Origin: Bacillus sp. BP-3 | Lineage (GTDB): Bacteria > Bacillota > Bacilli > Bacillales > Bacillaceae_G | Assembly: GCF_028401955.1 (NCBI RefSeq) | Contig: NZ_JAQOTJ010000001.1 | Coordinates: forward strand, 1-64,000 | Direction of reading: 5' to 3' | DNA: 64,000 bases | Shown: piece by piece, positions 1 to 8,647 of the stretch | Position numbering within the stretch: the first letter of the stretch is position 1 | Layout: each line of letters opens with the position of its first letter | Program-made: the position numbers and the translations under genes | Notes under the pieces: generated by a model | Told to the model about the DNA's origin: nothing | Database searches by the model: none | Seen by the model: only the letters and a program-made list of their open reading frames with translations

Positions 1-164
1 GAGGGACGACCATTGTTTTCACAGTAATAGGGGCGTAACTTCTCCTCAATAAAATCAAAATTAATAGTAGCTTCAATTGCACGAAGAAAATGATCTTGTG
101 GAACTAACTCTTCTACAGAAACTGATACGCGTTCATCACGATGATTTTTTAATGCACCCATCAT
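1..164 (-). CDS. IS1182-family transposase, N-terminal part (runs off the window)
   Basis: The reverse strand opens at 164 with Met-Met-Gly-Ala-Leu-Lys-Asn and stays open to the window edge (about 54 codons). Segments such as VPQDHFLRAIE and YYCENNGRPS match what I know of the N-terminus of IS1182-type transposases, where a VP/IP-x-DH-LR motif precedes a NGRPS-x-DP segment. An AGGAGA ribosome site lies 7-8 bases upstream. The catalytic DDE residues would lie outside the window, so whether the element is intact cannot be judged. The family call rests on motif memory. Confidence 0.75.
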   Translation of the reverse strand, partial: MMGALKNHRDERVSVSVEELVPQDHFLRAIEATINFDFIEEKLRPYYCENNGRP

Positions 165-230
165 AAGAAATCTCTCCTTTTCCTCTTTTTTATCAGTGTT
201 GACAGATAAAAAGAGGTTCAGACACAAAAA

Positions 231-284
231 CAGGCTGCGGAGAATACTTTCTCCACAGCCTGAAAGGCGGCACATGCCGCCTTT
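231..284. repeat. Two adjacent hairpins between transposase and NAD kinase
   Basis: CAGGCTGCGGAG (231-242) pairs with CTCCACAGCCTG (251-262), and AAAGGCGGCA (263-272) pairs with TGCCGCCTTT (275-284). The second is a plausible terminator for the leftward NAD kinase gene. The first may be the IS end or a transposase leader hairpin. The element boundary cannot be fixed from one end. Confidence 0.5.
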
Positions 285-288
285 ATTC

Positions 289-368
289 TTTATCCCGCTA
301 TTCGTGGGCAGGATAAGAGCAGGGAAGAAAACTGCCCGTAAAAGCCCGATTGGTTAGTTTCACTTTAT
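289..368 (+). repeat. bcr1 element, shortened copy (80 bp)
   Basis: Begins TTTATCCCGCTATTCGTGGG and ends GTTTCACTTTAT, the two ends seen in the full copies here, with TTTAT at each end. It keeps the CTGCCCGTAAAAGCCCGATT block but lacks the CAGTGGGGG hairpin and the CTCCCACCTC arm. The right-hand TTTAT overlaps the stop codon of the NAD kinase gene. Confidence 0.8.
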
Positions 369-1168
369 AAAAACGTTCTTTGTACTTTTTCCCAGAACGA
401 GTTATTTTTTAGTTTTACTGTTTTGATTTGTTTATCGCTTAAACGAACAACTGCTTTTTCGACTTGCTTAATGCTAAGTGCTTCGTTATCCATACCCATG
501 ACAGGATAATCTTTGTCATTATGAGTTAATTTTAATGTTAACGTACGATTGTTGCTTAAAATAAATGGAGAACCAAGGGTACGGTACGTATTGTTATTTA
601 ACGAAGCAAGCTCACTTACTTGGAAACATGGAATTAATGGATCCACGACAGCTCCGCTTAGTGATTTATTATATGCAGTGCTTCCTGTTGGGGTAGAAAC
701 GACTAAGCCATCCCCTCTGAATGTTTCAAAATATAAATCATCGATGTACACATCTAATACAAATGTTTTAATTACGCTAGAGCGCAGTGTAAATTCATTT
801 AGGCAATAAAAGGACGTGTCATGATCGACAGTTACTTGAATTGTTGGATATTTTCTTACTTCAATTTTATTTTTTGTGATTTCTTGAAGGGCGCTATCGA
901 CATGGTCGATGTGGAAGTCACAGTAAAAGGAAATATCATCTGTTGTCGAAATCCCTGCGTATAAACAATCCTCACGAAATCCTGTTTTTCTAACAGCTTG
1001 CAAAAATGTCCCGTCGTCGCCAACACTAACGATGGCATTTGCGTTCTTTGGATGGTCTAGTATTGTAAATCCGTTTTCCTTTAAAATGTCGTATACTGGT
1101 TTCATTTTTTCGATAAGCGTTGCTTTATTATCACCGTAAAAGAAAAATAAATTGCGACGATCTTCCAT
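365..1168 (-). CDS. nadK: NAD kinase (second Bacillus paralogue, YtdI/NadK2 type)
   Basis: Phosphorylates NAD to NADP with ATP or polyphosphate in the cytosol. The protein is 267 residues, the usual length for this paralogue. It shows the diphosphate-binding loop as VSVGDDGTF (most kinases have GGDGT), the LNEF Asn-Glu motif, and the RGDGLVVSTPTGSTAYN nucleotide-binding stretch. I start at 1168 because GGAGGG sits 8 bases upstream; an in-frame ATG at 1183 is part of that ribosome site. The place next to ytfI-ytfJ matches B. subtilis ytdI. Its TAA stop (365-367) lies inside the TTTAT end of a bcr1 copy. Confidence 0.95.
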   Translation of the reverse strand: MEDRRNLFFFYGDNKATLIEKMKPVYDILKENGFTILDHPKNANAIVSVGDDGTFLQAVRKTGFREDCLYAGISTTDDISFYCDFHIDHVDSALQEITKNKIEVRKYPTIQVTVDHDTSFYCLNEFTLRSSVIKTFVLDVYIDDLYFETFRGDGLVVSTPTGSTAYNKSLSGAVVDPLIPCFQVSELASLNNNTYRTLGSPFILSNNRTLTLKLTHNDKDYPVMGMDNEALSIKQVEKAVVRLSDKQIKTVKLKNNSFWEKVQRTFL

Positions 1169-1323
1169 TTTGTATCCCTCCATGCAGTAAATAATATGTT
1201 CAAATAGTATATTTCAATAAAAATATGAGAAATCCTTCTTTTTTTAGAAAAATCTATATTTTCAATTTCGTTTATATTTTTCATATCGTGTCGATAATGG
1301 ATACGGAATGAAAGGGTGGTACG

Positions 1324-1953
1324 ATGAAGTGGCTTGTGATTGGAATTGGAATGCTTATTTTGCTTCTCTTACTTATTTTATTATCGAAATTATCGCTGAA
1401 AATTAGTTTGTTATATACAGAAACAGAAAAGCAATGTTTGTTTGAAGTGAAAATCTGGATGATTCATTATACGTTTGATGTACTAGAACGGATTGAAAAG
1501 CAGCAAAGAAAAACAGGTCAAAAAATTGAAAAAGCAGGAGAAGAAGGCGGGACTGAGGATAAATTTGTGGCATGGCTTGACAGTGTAGGGGAGATTATAA
1601 AAAGGCTGCAAGAAATCCATACTATGATTAAAGATTTTCTTCAAAAAGTGAAAATCAACAATTGGAAATGGTATTCGCAAATTGGAACAGGTGATGCAGC
1701 GAGTACAGGAGTTATTACAGGCTATGTATGGTCGGTAAAAGGGATCATTGTTGGCGTTGCCGGACAATATGCAGAAATTATAGGTACGCCGCAGCTTGAA
1801 ATTACTCCGATTTTTCAAGGGAAAACTGTAGCAACACATTGTGAATTAACGGCCTCATTTCGCATATATCGTGCAGTTAGGGCGGTAATTCGGTTATTTA
1901 TATTTCTGAAGAAGCAAGGCGTTATTACGACAGATCATACGGTGCAGCAATAA
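1324..1953 (+). CDS. ytfI: DUF2953 membrane-anchored protein YtfI
   Basis: A 209-residue protein with one N-terminal transmembrane helix (about residues 3-22, nearly all Leu/Ile/Val) followed by a Lys/Glu-rich linker and a soluble domain with the DUF2953 signature near residues 110-190 (WYSQIGTGDAASTG). In B. subtilis the gene precedes ytfJ and is linked to sporulation; no molecular role is established. A GGTGGT ribosome site precedes the ATG. The TAA stop at 1951-1953 is inside the ATAAA end of a long bcr1 copy, which separates this gene from ytfJ. Confidence 0.85.
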   Translation: MKWLVIGIGMLILLLLLILLSKLSLKISLLYTETEKQCLFEVKIWMIHYTFDVLERIEKQQRKTGQKIEKAGEEGGTEDKFVAWLDSVGEIIKRLQEIHTMIKDFLQKVKINNWKWYSQIGTGDAASTGVITGYVWSVKGIIVGVAGQYAEIIGTPQLEITPIFQGKTVATHCELTASFRIYRAVRAVIRLFIFLKKQGVITTDHTVQQ

Positions 1954-2228
1954 AGTGAAACTTTAATCAGTAGGGGGTTTCTTCATCCTCCACTGATTAC
2001 CAGCTCTCAACAATCGGGCGCATGCTAGCAGTTTATCTCCCGCATAACTTCTTCAGAAAAGCGGAAGCGGCACGCTCAGAATTGTAGGACGTTGGAGCTT
2101 CTGACGTAGAGGTGTTTTTTACCTCACAGAAAGAAGCGAAGCCACCGAACATTCTAGTCACTGGAACTGGACATTGCTTTCGCCGGATTTTGAGGTGGGA
2201 GTATTACTGCCCGTTAAAGCGGGATAAA
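1950..2228 (-). repeat. bcr1 element, long composite form (279 bp), reverse orientation
   Basis: Bounded by ATAAA at both ends (1950-1954 and 2224-2228), i.e. TTTAT on the other strand. Reading the reverse strand it carries the CCCGC start, the CTCCCACCTC-type arm, an internal segment of about 120 bp shared with the copies at 25077 and 58934, and the CAGTGGAGG/CCCCCACTGAT hairpin near its end. The left end contains the ytfI stop codon; the right end lies a few bases before the ytfJ ribosome site. Confidence 0.9.
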
Positions 2229-2243
2229 TATAGGGGGGATTAT

Positions 2244-2639
2244 ATGGAACATCCAATTCAAGGGTTAATGACAACAGCGATGCAACAGTTAAATCATATG
2301 ATTGATGTGAATACAATCATTGGTGACCCAATTCAGTCACCTGATGGAAGTATTATCTTAACGGTTTCTAAAGTAAGTTTTGGCTTTGCGGCAGGTGGTA
2401 GTGAATTTGGGAAATTAGAAAATAATAATCATCATCCATTTGGCGGTGGTAGCGGTGGCGGTGTTTCCATTAACCCGGTTGCTTTTCTTATAGTAAGTAG
2501 TGAAGGTGTGAAAGTACTTCATTTAGATAAACAGACACATATACTTGATAAAATAATGGAATTAGCACCGCAAGCAGTTGATAAGGTAAAAGAAATGATG
2601 AATAAGCAAAAAGATGAACAGCCGGAGTATGAAATATAA
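2244..2639 (+). CDS. ytfJ: Spore protein YtfJ / GerW
   Basis: A 131-residue member of the GerW (YtfJ) spore family. In B. subtilis this sigma-F-dependent protein is needed for normal germination and cortex lysis. The sequence opens MEHPIQGLM and shows the family core: VNTIIGDPI, GFAAGGSEF, a Gly-rich FGGGSGGG turn, and an INPVAFLIV strand, with a Lys-rich tail. The ATG at 2244 follows GGGGGG; an upstream in-frame start at 2112 would fall within the bcr1 repeat and is rejected. Its promoter must lie upstream of, or inside, the repeat. Confidence 0.92.
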   Translation: MEHPIQGLMTTAMQQLNHMIDVNTIIGDPIQSPDGSIILTVSKVSFGFAAGGSEFGKLENNNHHPFGGGSGGGVSINPVAFLIVSSEGVKVLHLDKQTHILDKIMELAPQAVDKVKEMMNKQKDEQPEYEI

Positions 2640-2640
2640 G

Positions 2641-2677
2641 AAAAAAGAAGCTAATCGAGCGATTAGCTTCTTTTTTC
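2641..2677 (+). terminator. Rho-independent terminator after ytfJ
   Basis: GAAGCTAATCG (2647-2657) pairs with CGATTAGCTTC (2660-2670), followed by TTTTTT. Confidence 0.9.
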
Positions 2678-2770
2678 TAAAAACAGAGCGATTCAGTTGC
2701 ATTCTGTTTACTGAACATCTATCATTTACACTGTACATATTTTGTTTTTTAGAAAAGGGAGGATTTTCAA

Positions 2771-3271
2771 ATGGCAAACGTAACGTTTAAAGGAAACCCA
2801 ATCACTTTAGTTGGCACAGAAGTGAAAGTAGGCGATCAAGCTCCAAACTTCCAAGTGTTAGCAAATGATTTATCTCCGGTAACTTTAGAGACATATAAAG
2901 GCGCAGTGAAATTGATTAGTGTTGTACCATCTATTGATACAGGTGTATGTGATGCACAAACTCGTCGTTTCAACGAAGATGCAGCTGGTATTGAAAATGC
3001 AAAAGTATTAACAATTAGCGTTGATTTACCATTCGCTCAAAAGCGCTGGTGTGCAGCTAACGGTTTAGAAAACGTTGTAACGGTTTCTGATCACCGCGAC
3101 CTTTCTTTTGGCGAAGCATACGGTGTTGTGATGAAAGAACTTCGTTTACTTGCACGTGCAGTATTCGTAGTAGATAGCAACGATAAAGTGGTTTACGTAG
3201 AATACGTAAGCGAAGGTACAAGCCATCCAAATTACGAAGCAGCATTAGAGGCAGCAAAGGCTGCAAAGTAA
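2771..3271 (+). CDS. tpx: Thiol peroxidase Tpx
   Basis: An atypical 2-Cys peroxiredoxin of 166 residues that reduces hydroperoxides using thioredoxin. The peroxidatic Cys60 lies in VPSIDTGVC and the resolving Cys94 in KRWCAANG, with the conserved Thr and Arg around them. The start ATG follows GGGAGGATTTTCAA. It stands between two terminators as a single transcription unit, in the same place as B. subtilis tpx (ytgI), between ytfJ and ytxK. Confidence 0.97.
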   Translation: MANVTFKGNPITLVGTEVKVGDQAPNFQVLANDLSPVTLETYKGAVKLISVVPSIDTGVCDAQTRRFNEDAAGIENAKVLTISVDLPFAQKRWCAANGLENVVTVSDHRDLSFGEAYGVVMKELRLLARAVFVVDSNDKVVYVEYVSEGTSHPNYEAALEAAKAAK

Positions 3272-3283
3272 TATAGGCAACAA

Positions 3284-3317
3284 AGAGCGATCTCTTCTCA
3301 AGGGGTCGCTTTTTCTT
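3284..3317 (+). terminator. Terminator after tpx
   Basis: GAGCGATCTC pairs with GGGGTCGCT (with G-U pairs), followed by a T-rich tract. Confidence 0.75.
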
Positions 3318-3383
3318 TTGGGAAAAATTTAAAATATGGTATGATATAAGTTATGTGTATTTTAGTTTAAAGGAGGAATTTTC

Positions 3384-4370
3384 GTGAGTTCAACAGTAGA
3401 AACATTATTTTCTATTTTTGATTCTTCTGCCGTAATTTTACGTAAAGAATTAGATATAACGTATTTAGAAGCACTTGTAGAAACGGGTGACAATTTATTT
3501 GAAGGAACAATTTTACAAGAAGGCTTAGAACAACCAACAATTGAACGATTAGAGCGTGAGTATAGCAAGTTTAATGAAGAAAACTATAAAGGCGAAGAAA
3601 TTCGCAAAGCGTTCCAACTTGCCATCTTAAAAGGGATGAAAGATGGCGTACAAGCAAATCATGAAATGACGCCTGATGCAGTTGGGATGTTTATGAGTTA
3701 TTTATTCCATAAATTTATGAAGGATCAAAAGGAAATAACTGTACTAGATCCTGCAGTTGGAACGGGAAATTTATTAACGACAATTTTCAATGGTTGCTTA
3801 GAAGGGACAACGATGAGTGGCTTTGGAGTAGATGTGGATGACTTGCTTGTTAAACTTGCATTAGTCAATGCAAATTTACAAAAACAAGCGGTCGAGTTCT
3901 TTAATCAAGATGGACTAGCTTCTCTTTATATTGATCCAGTTGATGCGGTTGTATGTGATTTACCAATCGGCTATTATCCAAATGAAATCGGTGCAAGTGA
4001 ATATACGTTAAAAGCAGATGAAGGTATGTCTTATGCACATCATCTTTTTATTGAACAAAGTGTCAAACATACAAAAGAAGGCGGCTATTTATTTTTCTTA
4101 GTGCCAAACTTCATTTTTGAAAGTGACCAAGCACCAAAGCTTCATGCATTTATTAAAGAAACATGTTTTGTGCAAGGATTACTACAGTTACCTGTTTCCA
4201 TGTTTAAGAATGAAAAAAATGCAAAAAGTATATTTGTTCTCCAAAAGAAAGGGCAAAACGTAAACATGCCAAAACAAGCGTTATTAGTAGAATTACCGAA
4301 ATTCTCTAATATGCAAGCGATGGAGAACATCATGCAGCAAATTAACGGCTGGTTTGTTGAGAAAAACTAA
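3384..4370 (+). CDS. ytxK: YtxK, class I SAM-dependent methyltransferase-like protein
   Basis: A 328-residue protein with the fold of N6-adenine DNA methyltransferases: the SAM motif DPAVGTGN (about residues 122-129) and a motif IV position at 192-198 reading DLPIGYY, close to the catalytic D/N-PP-Y. There is no target-recognition domain or restriction partner, so it is not an R-M enzyme; the true substrate is unknown. Starts at a GTG behind AAAGGAGGAATTTTC. It precedes ackA as in B. subtilis; 297 bases with an ackA promoter region separate them. Confidence 0.9.
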   Translation: MSSTVETLFSIFDSSAVILRKELDITYLEALVETGDNLFEGTILQEGLEQPTIERLEREYSKFNEENYKGEEIRKAFQLAILKGMKDGVQANHEMTPDAVGMFMSYLFHKFMKDQKEITVLDPAVGTGNLLTTIFNGCLEGTTMSGFGVDVDDLLVKLALVNANLQKQAVEFFNQDGLASLYIDPVDAVVCDLPIGYYPNEIGASEYTLKADEGMSYAHHLFIEQSVKHTKEGGYLFFLVPNFIFESDQAPKLHAFIKETCFVQGLLQLPVSMFKNEKNAKSIFVLQKKGQNVNMPKQALLVELPKFSNMQAMENIMQQINGWFVEKN

Positions 4371-4667
4371 AAGGGTTCATATATAACAGATATACACTTA
4401 TATATAGTACAGTTTTATATTGTTTACAAAATTCAGTAATATTTATAGGTGACAAAATTGAAAACTTTAAATCTGTAATATAAAAAAAAACGTTGTGTTA
4501 CAATTTTTTCTCTTGAAATATGTGTCGTACGATGTTTAAATTAAAATCGTGAGTATTAAATTTTTATCAGTGGAACGGTTCTGTTATCTGAGAAAAATTG
4601 AAGACATAAAATTGAGCGGTTTGTGGAGAGATTCCACACAGCTAGAGAAAAAGGGGCGAAAGACTAG

Positions 4668-5861
4668 ATGTCAAAAATCATCGCGATTAATGCAGGAAGC
4701 TCTTCCTTAAAGTTCCAATTATTTGAAATGCCAAGTGAAACAGTATTAACAAAAGGTTTAGTAGAACGTATCGGTTTAGACGATGCTATCTTCACAATTA
4801 CTGTGAACGGTGAAAAACAAACTGAAGTAACAAATATCGCAGACCATGGCGTTGCGGTTAATATGCTTTTAAACAAATTAACTGAAACAGGTATTATTAA
4901 ATCTCTTGATGAGATTAGCGGTATTGGTCACCGTGTTGTACACGGCGGTGAAAAATTCCCAGATTCTGCTCTAATTACTGATGAAGTATTAGCAGAAATC
5001 GATGCTTTAAGTGAGTTAGCACCACTTCATAACCCAGCACACGTTGTTGGTATTAAAGCATTCCAAGCAGTTCTTCCGAACGTACCTTCAGTAGCAGTGT
5101 TTGATACAGCGTTCCATCAAACAATGCCAGAAGAATCTTTCTTATATAGCTTACCTTATGAATACTATGAAAAATACGGCATCCGTAAATACGGCTTCCA
5201 CGGTACTTCTCATAAGTATGTAACAGAGCGTGCAGCTGAATTATTAGGCCGTCCACTTGAAAGTTTACGTTTACTTTCTTGTCACTTAGGTAACGGTGCA
5301 AGTATCGCAGCTGTTGAAGGCGGAAAATCAATTGATACGTCTATGGGCTTCACACCACTTGCTGGTGTAACAATGGGTACACGTTCTGGTAACCTTGATC
5401 CTGCGTTAATTCCATATATTATGAAGAAAACAGGACAATCTGTAGATGAAGTTCTTAACGTATTAAACAAGAAAAGTGGTATGTTAGGTCTTTCTGGATT
5501 CTCAAGTGACTTACGTGATATTGAGCAAGCTGAAGAAGAAGGAAATCACCGTGCAGAAGTAGCACTAGAGATCTTTGTTGACCGCATCCATAAATACATC
5601 GGTTCTTATGCAGCTCGCATGAAAGGTGTAGACGCAATCATCTTTACAGCTGGTATTGGTGAGAACAGTGCACTAATTCGTGAGCGCGTATTAGAAGGAC
5701 TTGAGTTTATGGGCGTATACTTCGATCCAAAACGCAACAACTTCCGTGGTGAAGAAGCATTCATCAGCTTCCCTCACTCTCCAGTAAAAGTAATCGTAAT
5801 TCCAACAGACGAAGAAGTTATGATTGCTCGTGACGTAGTACGTCTTGGTAATATTGGTTAA
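4668..5861 (+). CDS. ackA: Acetate kinase
   Basis: Converts acetyl phosphate and ADP to acetate and ATP in overflow metabolism. The 397-residue sequence has the ASKHA-fold features of the family: [11 protein letters not shown] at the N-terminus, [21 protein letters not shown] with the catalytic His, [20 protein letters not shown], and the ATP-binding GIGENS near the C-terminus. AAAAAGGGGCGAAAG precedes the ATG. In Bacilli CcpA activates ackA, but I could not find a convincing cre site in the 297-base upstream gap, which is AT-rich. Confidence 0.98.
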   Translation: MSKIIAINAGSSSLKFQLFEMPSETVLTKGLVERIGLDDAIFTITVNGEKQTEVTNIADHGVAVNMLLNKLTETGIIKSLDEISGIGHRVVHGGEKFPDSALITDEVLAEIDALSELAPLHNPAHVVGIKAFQAVLPNVPSVAVFDTAFHQTMPEESFLYSLPYEYYEKYGIRKYGFHGTSHKYVTERAAELLGRPLESLRLLSCHLGNGASIAAVEGGKSIDTSMGFTPLAGVTMGTRSGNLDPALIPYIMKKTGQSVDEVLNVLNKKSGMLGLSGFSSDLRDIEQAEEEGNHRAEVALEIFVDRIHKYIGSYAARMKGVDAIIFTAGIGENSALIRERVLEGLEFMGVYFDPKRNNFRGEEAFISFPHSPVKVIVIPTDEEVMIARDVVRLGNIG

Positions 5862-5870
5862 TATATGATG

Positions 5871-5897
5871 AAAAGACGGGATGATTCCCGTCTTTTT
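5871..5897. terminator. Bidirectional terminator between ackA and the Nudix pseudogene
   Basis: AAAGACGGG pairs with CCCGTCTTT around an ATGATT loop, with T or A runs on either side. Confidence 0.9.
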
Positions 5898-5900
5898 CTG

Positions 5901-6332
5901 TTATCTTTTTGAAAGTAGTTCGGTTAATCTGTTTGGGTATAATGTTTTTTCCTTTTGCAAAAACATTTCAATTGGGATCCATACAGCATAAGAGATGTTA
6001 TCTCCATCTGCAATTGTGATCTTATTCCTTTTATAAAGTTCTTTGTTTGAAAAGCAGATAGAATACAATTGGACTATTTCATGGCCAATTGTATTGCCTA
6101 TTTGAAAGATGTTTTCTAAACAGCCTAAGTATGTACCGATTTCTACAGTGACGCCAAGTTCTTCTTTAAATTCTCGCATAACGGTTTGCGCCGCGTATTC
6201 CCCAAGTTCAATCGTTCCTCCAAGTGGTCGGTAATAACGTCCCTCACCACTTTCATGTTTTTCGTTATATTATTCAACGAGGATGCAATCATTGTGTTCA
6301 ATAATACCTAACGCTTTCGCACGTGGATACAT
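5901..6332 (-). pseudogene. Nudix hydrolase gene interrupted by an in-frame stop
   Basis: Reading leftward from an ATG at 6332, preceded by a good GGAGAGGG site, the frame encodes MYPRAKALGI... for 20 codons, meets TAA at 6270-6272, and then continues in the same frame to 5901. The rest includes a perfect Nudix box: GGTIELGE, seven residues, then REFKEELGV. No base is gained or lost, so this is a nonsense mutation. A restart at the next Met would begin inside the Nudix box and lose its first half, so the product should be inactive. Substrate unknown; some Nudix enzymes clean up oxidised or unusual nucleotides. Confidence 0.85.
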
Positions 6333-6458
6333 AACATCCCTCTCCTTTTTTATTAGGACTTATTTGAAAATAACATATTTTTCAGAAAAAAACAGGGCGT
6401 ACGGCCTCTCACGGCAAATATATTACAAGGTAGAAAAATAATCCAAGGGGATGTTTGT

Positions 6459-7286
6459 ATGCTGTCAAAGGGCGAGGAACGAATTTTACATGATCTAAAA
6501 GGCTGGGAGCAACAACTAGTGCAATACGAATCAACGGATTTTCAGCAAATGTTTGATAAATGGTTAAATCGTACATTTTCGAAATTGCCAGAGAAGAAAC
6601 GAAATGAAATTTTTTCGAAGGCAGATGGATGGCTCTTTCATTTACATGCGTTCATACAAAGCGCGCAGTCGCAGCTCGATGCGCGAGGGCGGATTTTGGG
6701 GGCGGCGCGTGTGTTTGATGATTCTATTGAACATATTGAAGAAATGAGAGAACTATCTATTCATCAACTAACATACATAGCAGAACAACAAACAGCTCGT
6801 TATCGTTTATATTCTTTCGTGCAAGGAGGAGTAACAGGAATTGGCGGTTTTTTATTATTAAGTGCAGACTTCCCTGTATTGATTGGTTTAAATGTGAAAG
6901 CTGTGCAGCTTATTGCCACATCATTTGGTCATGATGTGAATAAACCGTATGAAATGATGTTAGCGTTAAAGGTGTTTCATGCGGCTATATTGCCAGCCCA
7001 TTTGCAGCAGTATGCTTGGTATAACTTACTGCAAGAGTTAGAACAAGAAGAGCCAGCGCCATTCTTTTATGAGGGAGAAGAGGAAGTAGTAAATCCGGCA
7101 TCAGTACAAGTACTGTTAAAACAAATTTTGAAAACGTTCATTATTTATTCGCTACGCCGCAAGTTGTTTCAAGGTGTACCGGTACTTGGGATTGCGGTTG
7201 GATCTACGGCGAACTATCGGTTAACGCGGAGTGTGACAGAGTTTGCGAATCGATTTTATCAAATGCGTTATTTACGCCAAAAGTAA
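6459..7286 (+). CDS. EcsC family protein
   Basis: A 275-residue protein matching the EcsC family by its central block (ARVFDDSIEHIEEM, then GGVTGIGGFLLLSADFPVLI) and the C-terminal GIAVGSTANYRLT segment. The Gly/Leu-rich stretch near residues 127-150 could associate with membrane. In B. subtilis ecsC lies with the EcsAB transporter, but this paralogue stands alone and its role is unknown. Starts at ATG after AAGGGGATG; ends at a bidirectional terminator shared with the convergent yitT-like gene. Confidence 0.8.
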   Translation: MLSKGEERILHDLKGWEQQLVQYESTDFQQMFDKWLNRTFSKLPEKKRNEIFSKADGWLFHLHAFIQSAQSQLDARGRILGAARVFDDSIEHIEEMRELSIHQLTYIAEQQTARYRLYSFVQGGVTGIGGFLLLSADFPVLIGLNVKAVQLIATSFGHDVNKPYEMMLALKVFHAAILPAHLQQYAWYNLLQELEQEEPAPFFYEGEEEVVNPASVQVLLKQILKTFIIYSLRRKLFQGVPVLGIAVGSTANYRLTRSVTEFANRFYQMRYLRQK

Positions 7287-7287
7287 A

Positions 7288-7313
7288 AAGCGAAAGGCAG
7301 CTGCCTTTCGCTT
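7288..7313. terminator. Bidirectional terminator, EcsC/YitT genes
   Basis: AAGCGAAAGGCAG and CTGCCTTTCGCTT form a perfect 26-bp palindrome between two convergent genes. Confidence 0.9.
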
Positions 7314-7964
7314 CTAATTTGTTGCATGTTGTTTTGATAATGGAATTGCCACTGTTTTCTTTTCCTCTGCTGGATAATAGATTAAATCTAGCGCCTTCGC
7401 CTGTACAGCAAGGGAAAGAATTGTAAAGGCAATCTGAGTCCATGTTAAATAGTATAGTGAAAGTGCAATGACAATTACGTCAAAAACGAAGAAAATTTGC
7501 CCAACTGTAAAGTGAGTCTTTTTACTTAATACAATCGTTAAAATATCATCTCCGCCTGTTGCACCGCCGAATCGTAAAATAAAACCAAGTCCAACTCCAG
7601 CTAAAGCCCCGCCTATTACTGCAGCTACAAATAAATGATTAGATAAATCAACCGTGAATGGAGAATAATTTTCCATTAAAGAATAAAACGCTCCGAATGA
7701 AAGCGAACCGATAAATGAATAACCAACCATTTTTTTACCTAAAAATGTAGCACATAGTAAAATGACTGGAATATCCATTAAAACAGTTGAAATGGATGGT
7801 GAAATATCAAAAAAGTTTTGTAAAAACAGTGCGATTCCGACAAAGCCACCTTCAGTTAAGTGGTTTTGAAAATGAATGTGATATAGTGCGGTAGCTAAAA
7901 TAAATGAACCAAGTAAAACCATAAAAATTTCTTTAATAATTCGTCGACTTTGGATGTTCTCCAT
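7314..7964 (-). CDS. YitT family membrane protein, short form
   Basis: A 216-residue protein with about five hydrophobic helices and the YitT (DUF161) motifs NHLTEGGFVGIA near residue 34 and LRFGGATGGDDILT near residue 130. Most Bacillus YitT proteins are about 280 residues and carry a C-terminal DUF2179 domain; that domain is missing here, and the protein ends in a short charged tail. It could be a natural short paralogue. Function unknown. GAAGGAATAACG precedes the ATG. Confidence 0.85.
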   Translation of the reverse strand: MENIQSRRIIKEIFMVLLGSFILATALYHIHFQNHLTEGGFVGIALFLQNFFDISPSISTVLMDIPVILLCATFLGKKMVGYSFIGSLSFGAFYSLMENYSPFTVDLSNHLFVAAVIGGALAGVGLGFILRFGGATGGDDILTIVLSKKTHFTVGQIFFVFDVIVIALSLYYLTWTQIAFTILSLAVQAKALDLIYYPAEEKKTVAIPLSKQHATN

Positions 7965-7980
7965 CGTTATTCCTTCTCTC

Positions 7981-8400
7981 CGTAGTTAGTAGTTTTCTAG
8001 TTTGTATAAACTAACTACGCCTATATAGCAGCAGTTAGTTTACAGATGTCTAACTACGCTATATATCACTGAAGAAATAACGAATAATCCTCTCGTCCAT
8101 CAATTCTCCCTACTTTCGTTTTAGTTTAGGCCTAAAATAGACTAAACAAAACTCAGAGTAGGATTTTTGTTTAGCAATCCTATTCTCTTCTAGGTTTTGT
8201 TTAGTGAGTGTCATACAACCTAAACAAAACGCTACGTGTAAGAAGAATCTTTTTGTTGCCAAATTATCCTTCGGGTAATCATAATTTCCCCACTTTCGTA
8301 TTTTTTTCGCTAGACAAAATATCTAAGCAAAAAAATACGCTACGTGTAAGATTCGTCTTTTCGATGCCACATGCTCCTTCGAGCGATCATGATATCTAAA
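7981..8400. repeat. Cluster of three diverged repeat units with large hairpins
   Basis: Three or more units of roughly 110-130 bp share a pattern of ACTTTCGT, then an AT-rich hairpin, then CGCTACGTGTAAG, then a TTCG-containing stem. Hairpins seen: CGTAGTTAGT/ACTAACTACG (7981-8020), TATATAGC...GCTATATA (about 8023-8066), GTTTTGTTTAG/CTAAACAAAAC (8193-8230), and CGTATTTTTTTCGCTAGA against TCTAAGCAAAAAAATACG (8297-8339). No convincing coding frame: an ORF at 8208-8399 is just the repeats read through. I do not recognise the family. Confidence 0.7.
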
Positions 8401-8647
8401 TCCTTTCTGTAAAAGATTTTATACTATTATATCATACTTTTTGAAAATGTATGATGCTGGAAACTGAAAGTGGGCAAAGAAAAACCTACATACTTCGTAA
8501 ATATGAGAGGGTAAGGTGAAGTTCAGTTAAAGTTTGAGGGGAGATGGTGTAATAAACTAATATTTGCTGTCGAAAGTTTTTTATTATGAAAGTAAAATTT
8601 TGTGCGGTGTAAATGATCTAAATCCATTTTAATTTTTCGACATCTTT

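Noticed and set aside
2112-2243. Upstream extension of the ytfJ frame
   Set aside because: It lies in the bcr1 repeat; a good ribosome site and the family N-terminus mark 2244 as the start.
4371-4667. CcpA or CodY sites before ackA
   Set aside because: Only loose AT-rich matches were found; none reached a level I could defend.
8208-8399. 63-codon frame in the hairpin cluster
   Set aside because: It is the repeat units read through, with no ribosome site and no protein-like composition.
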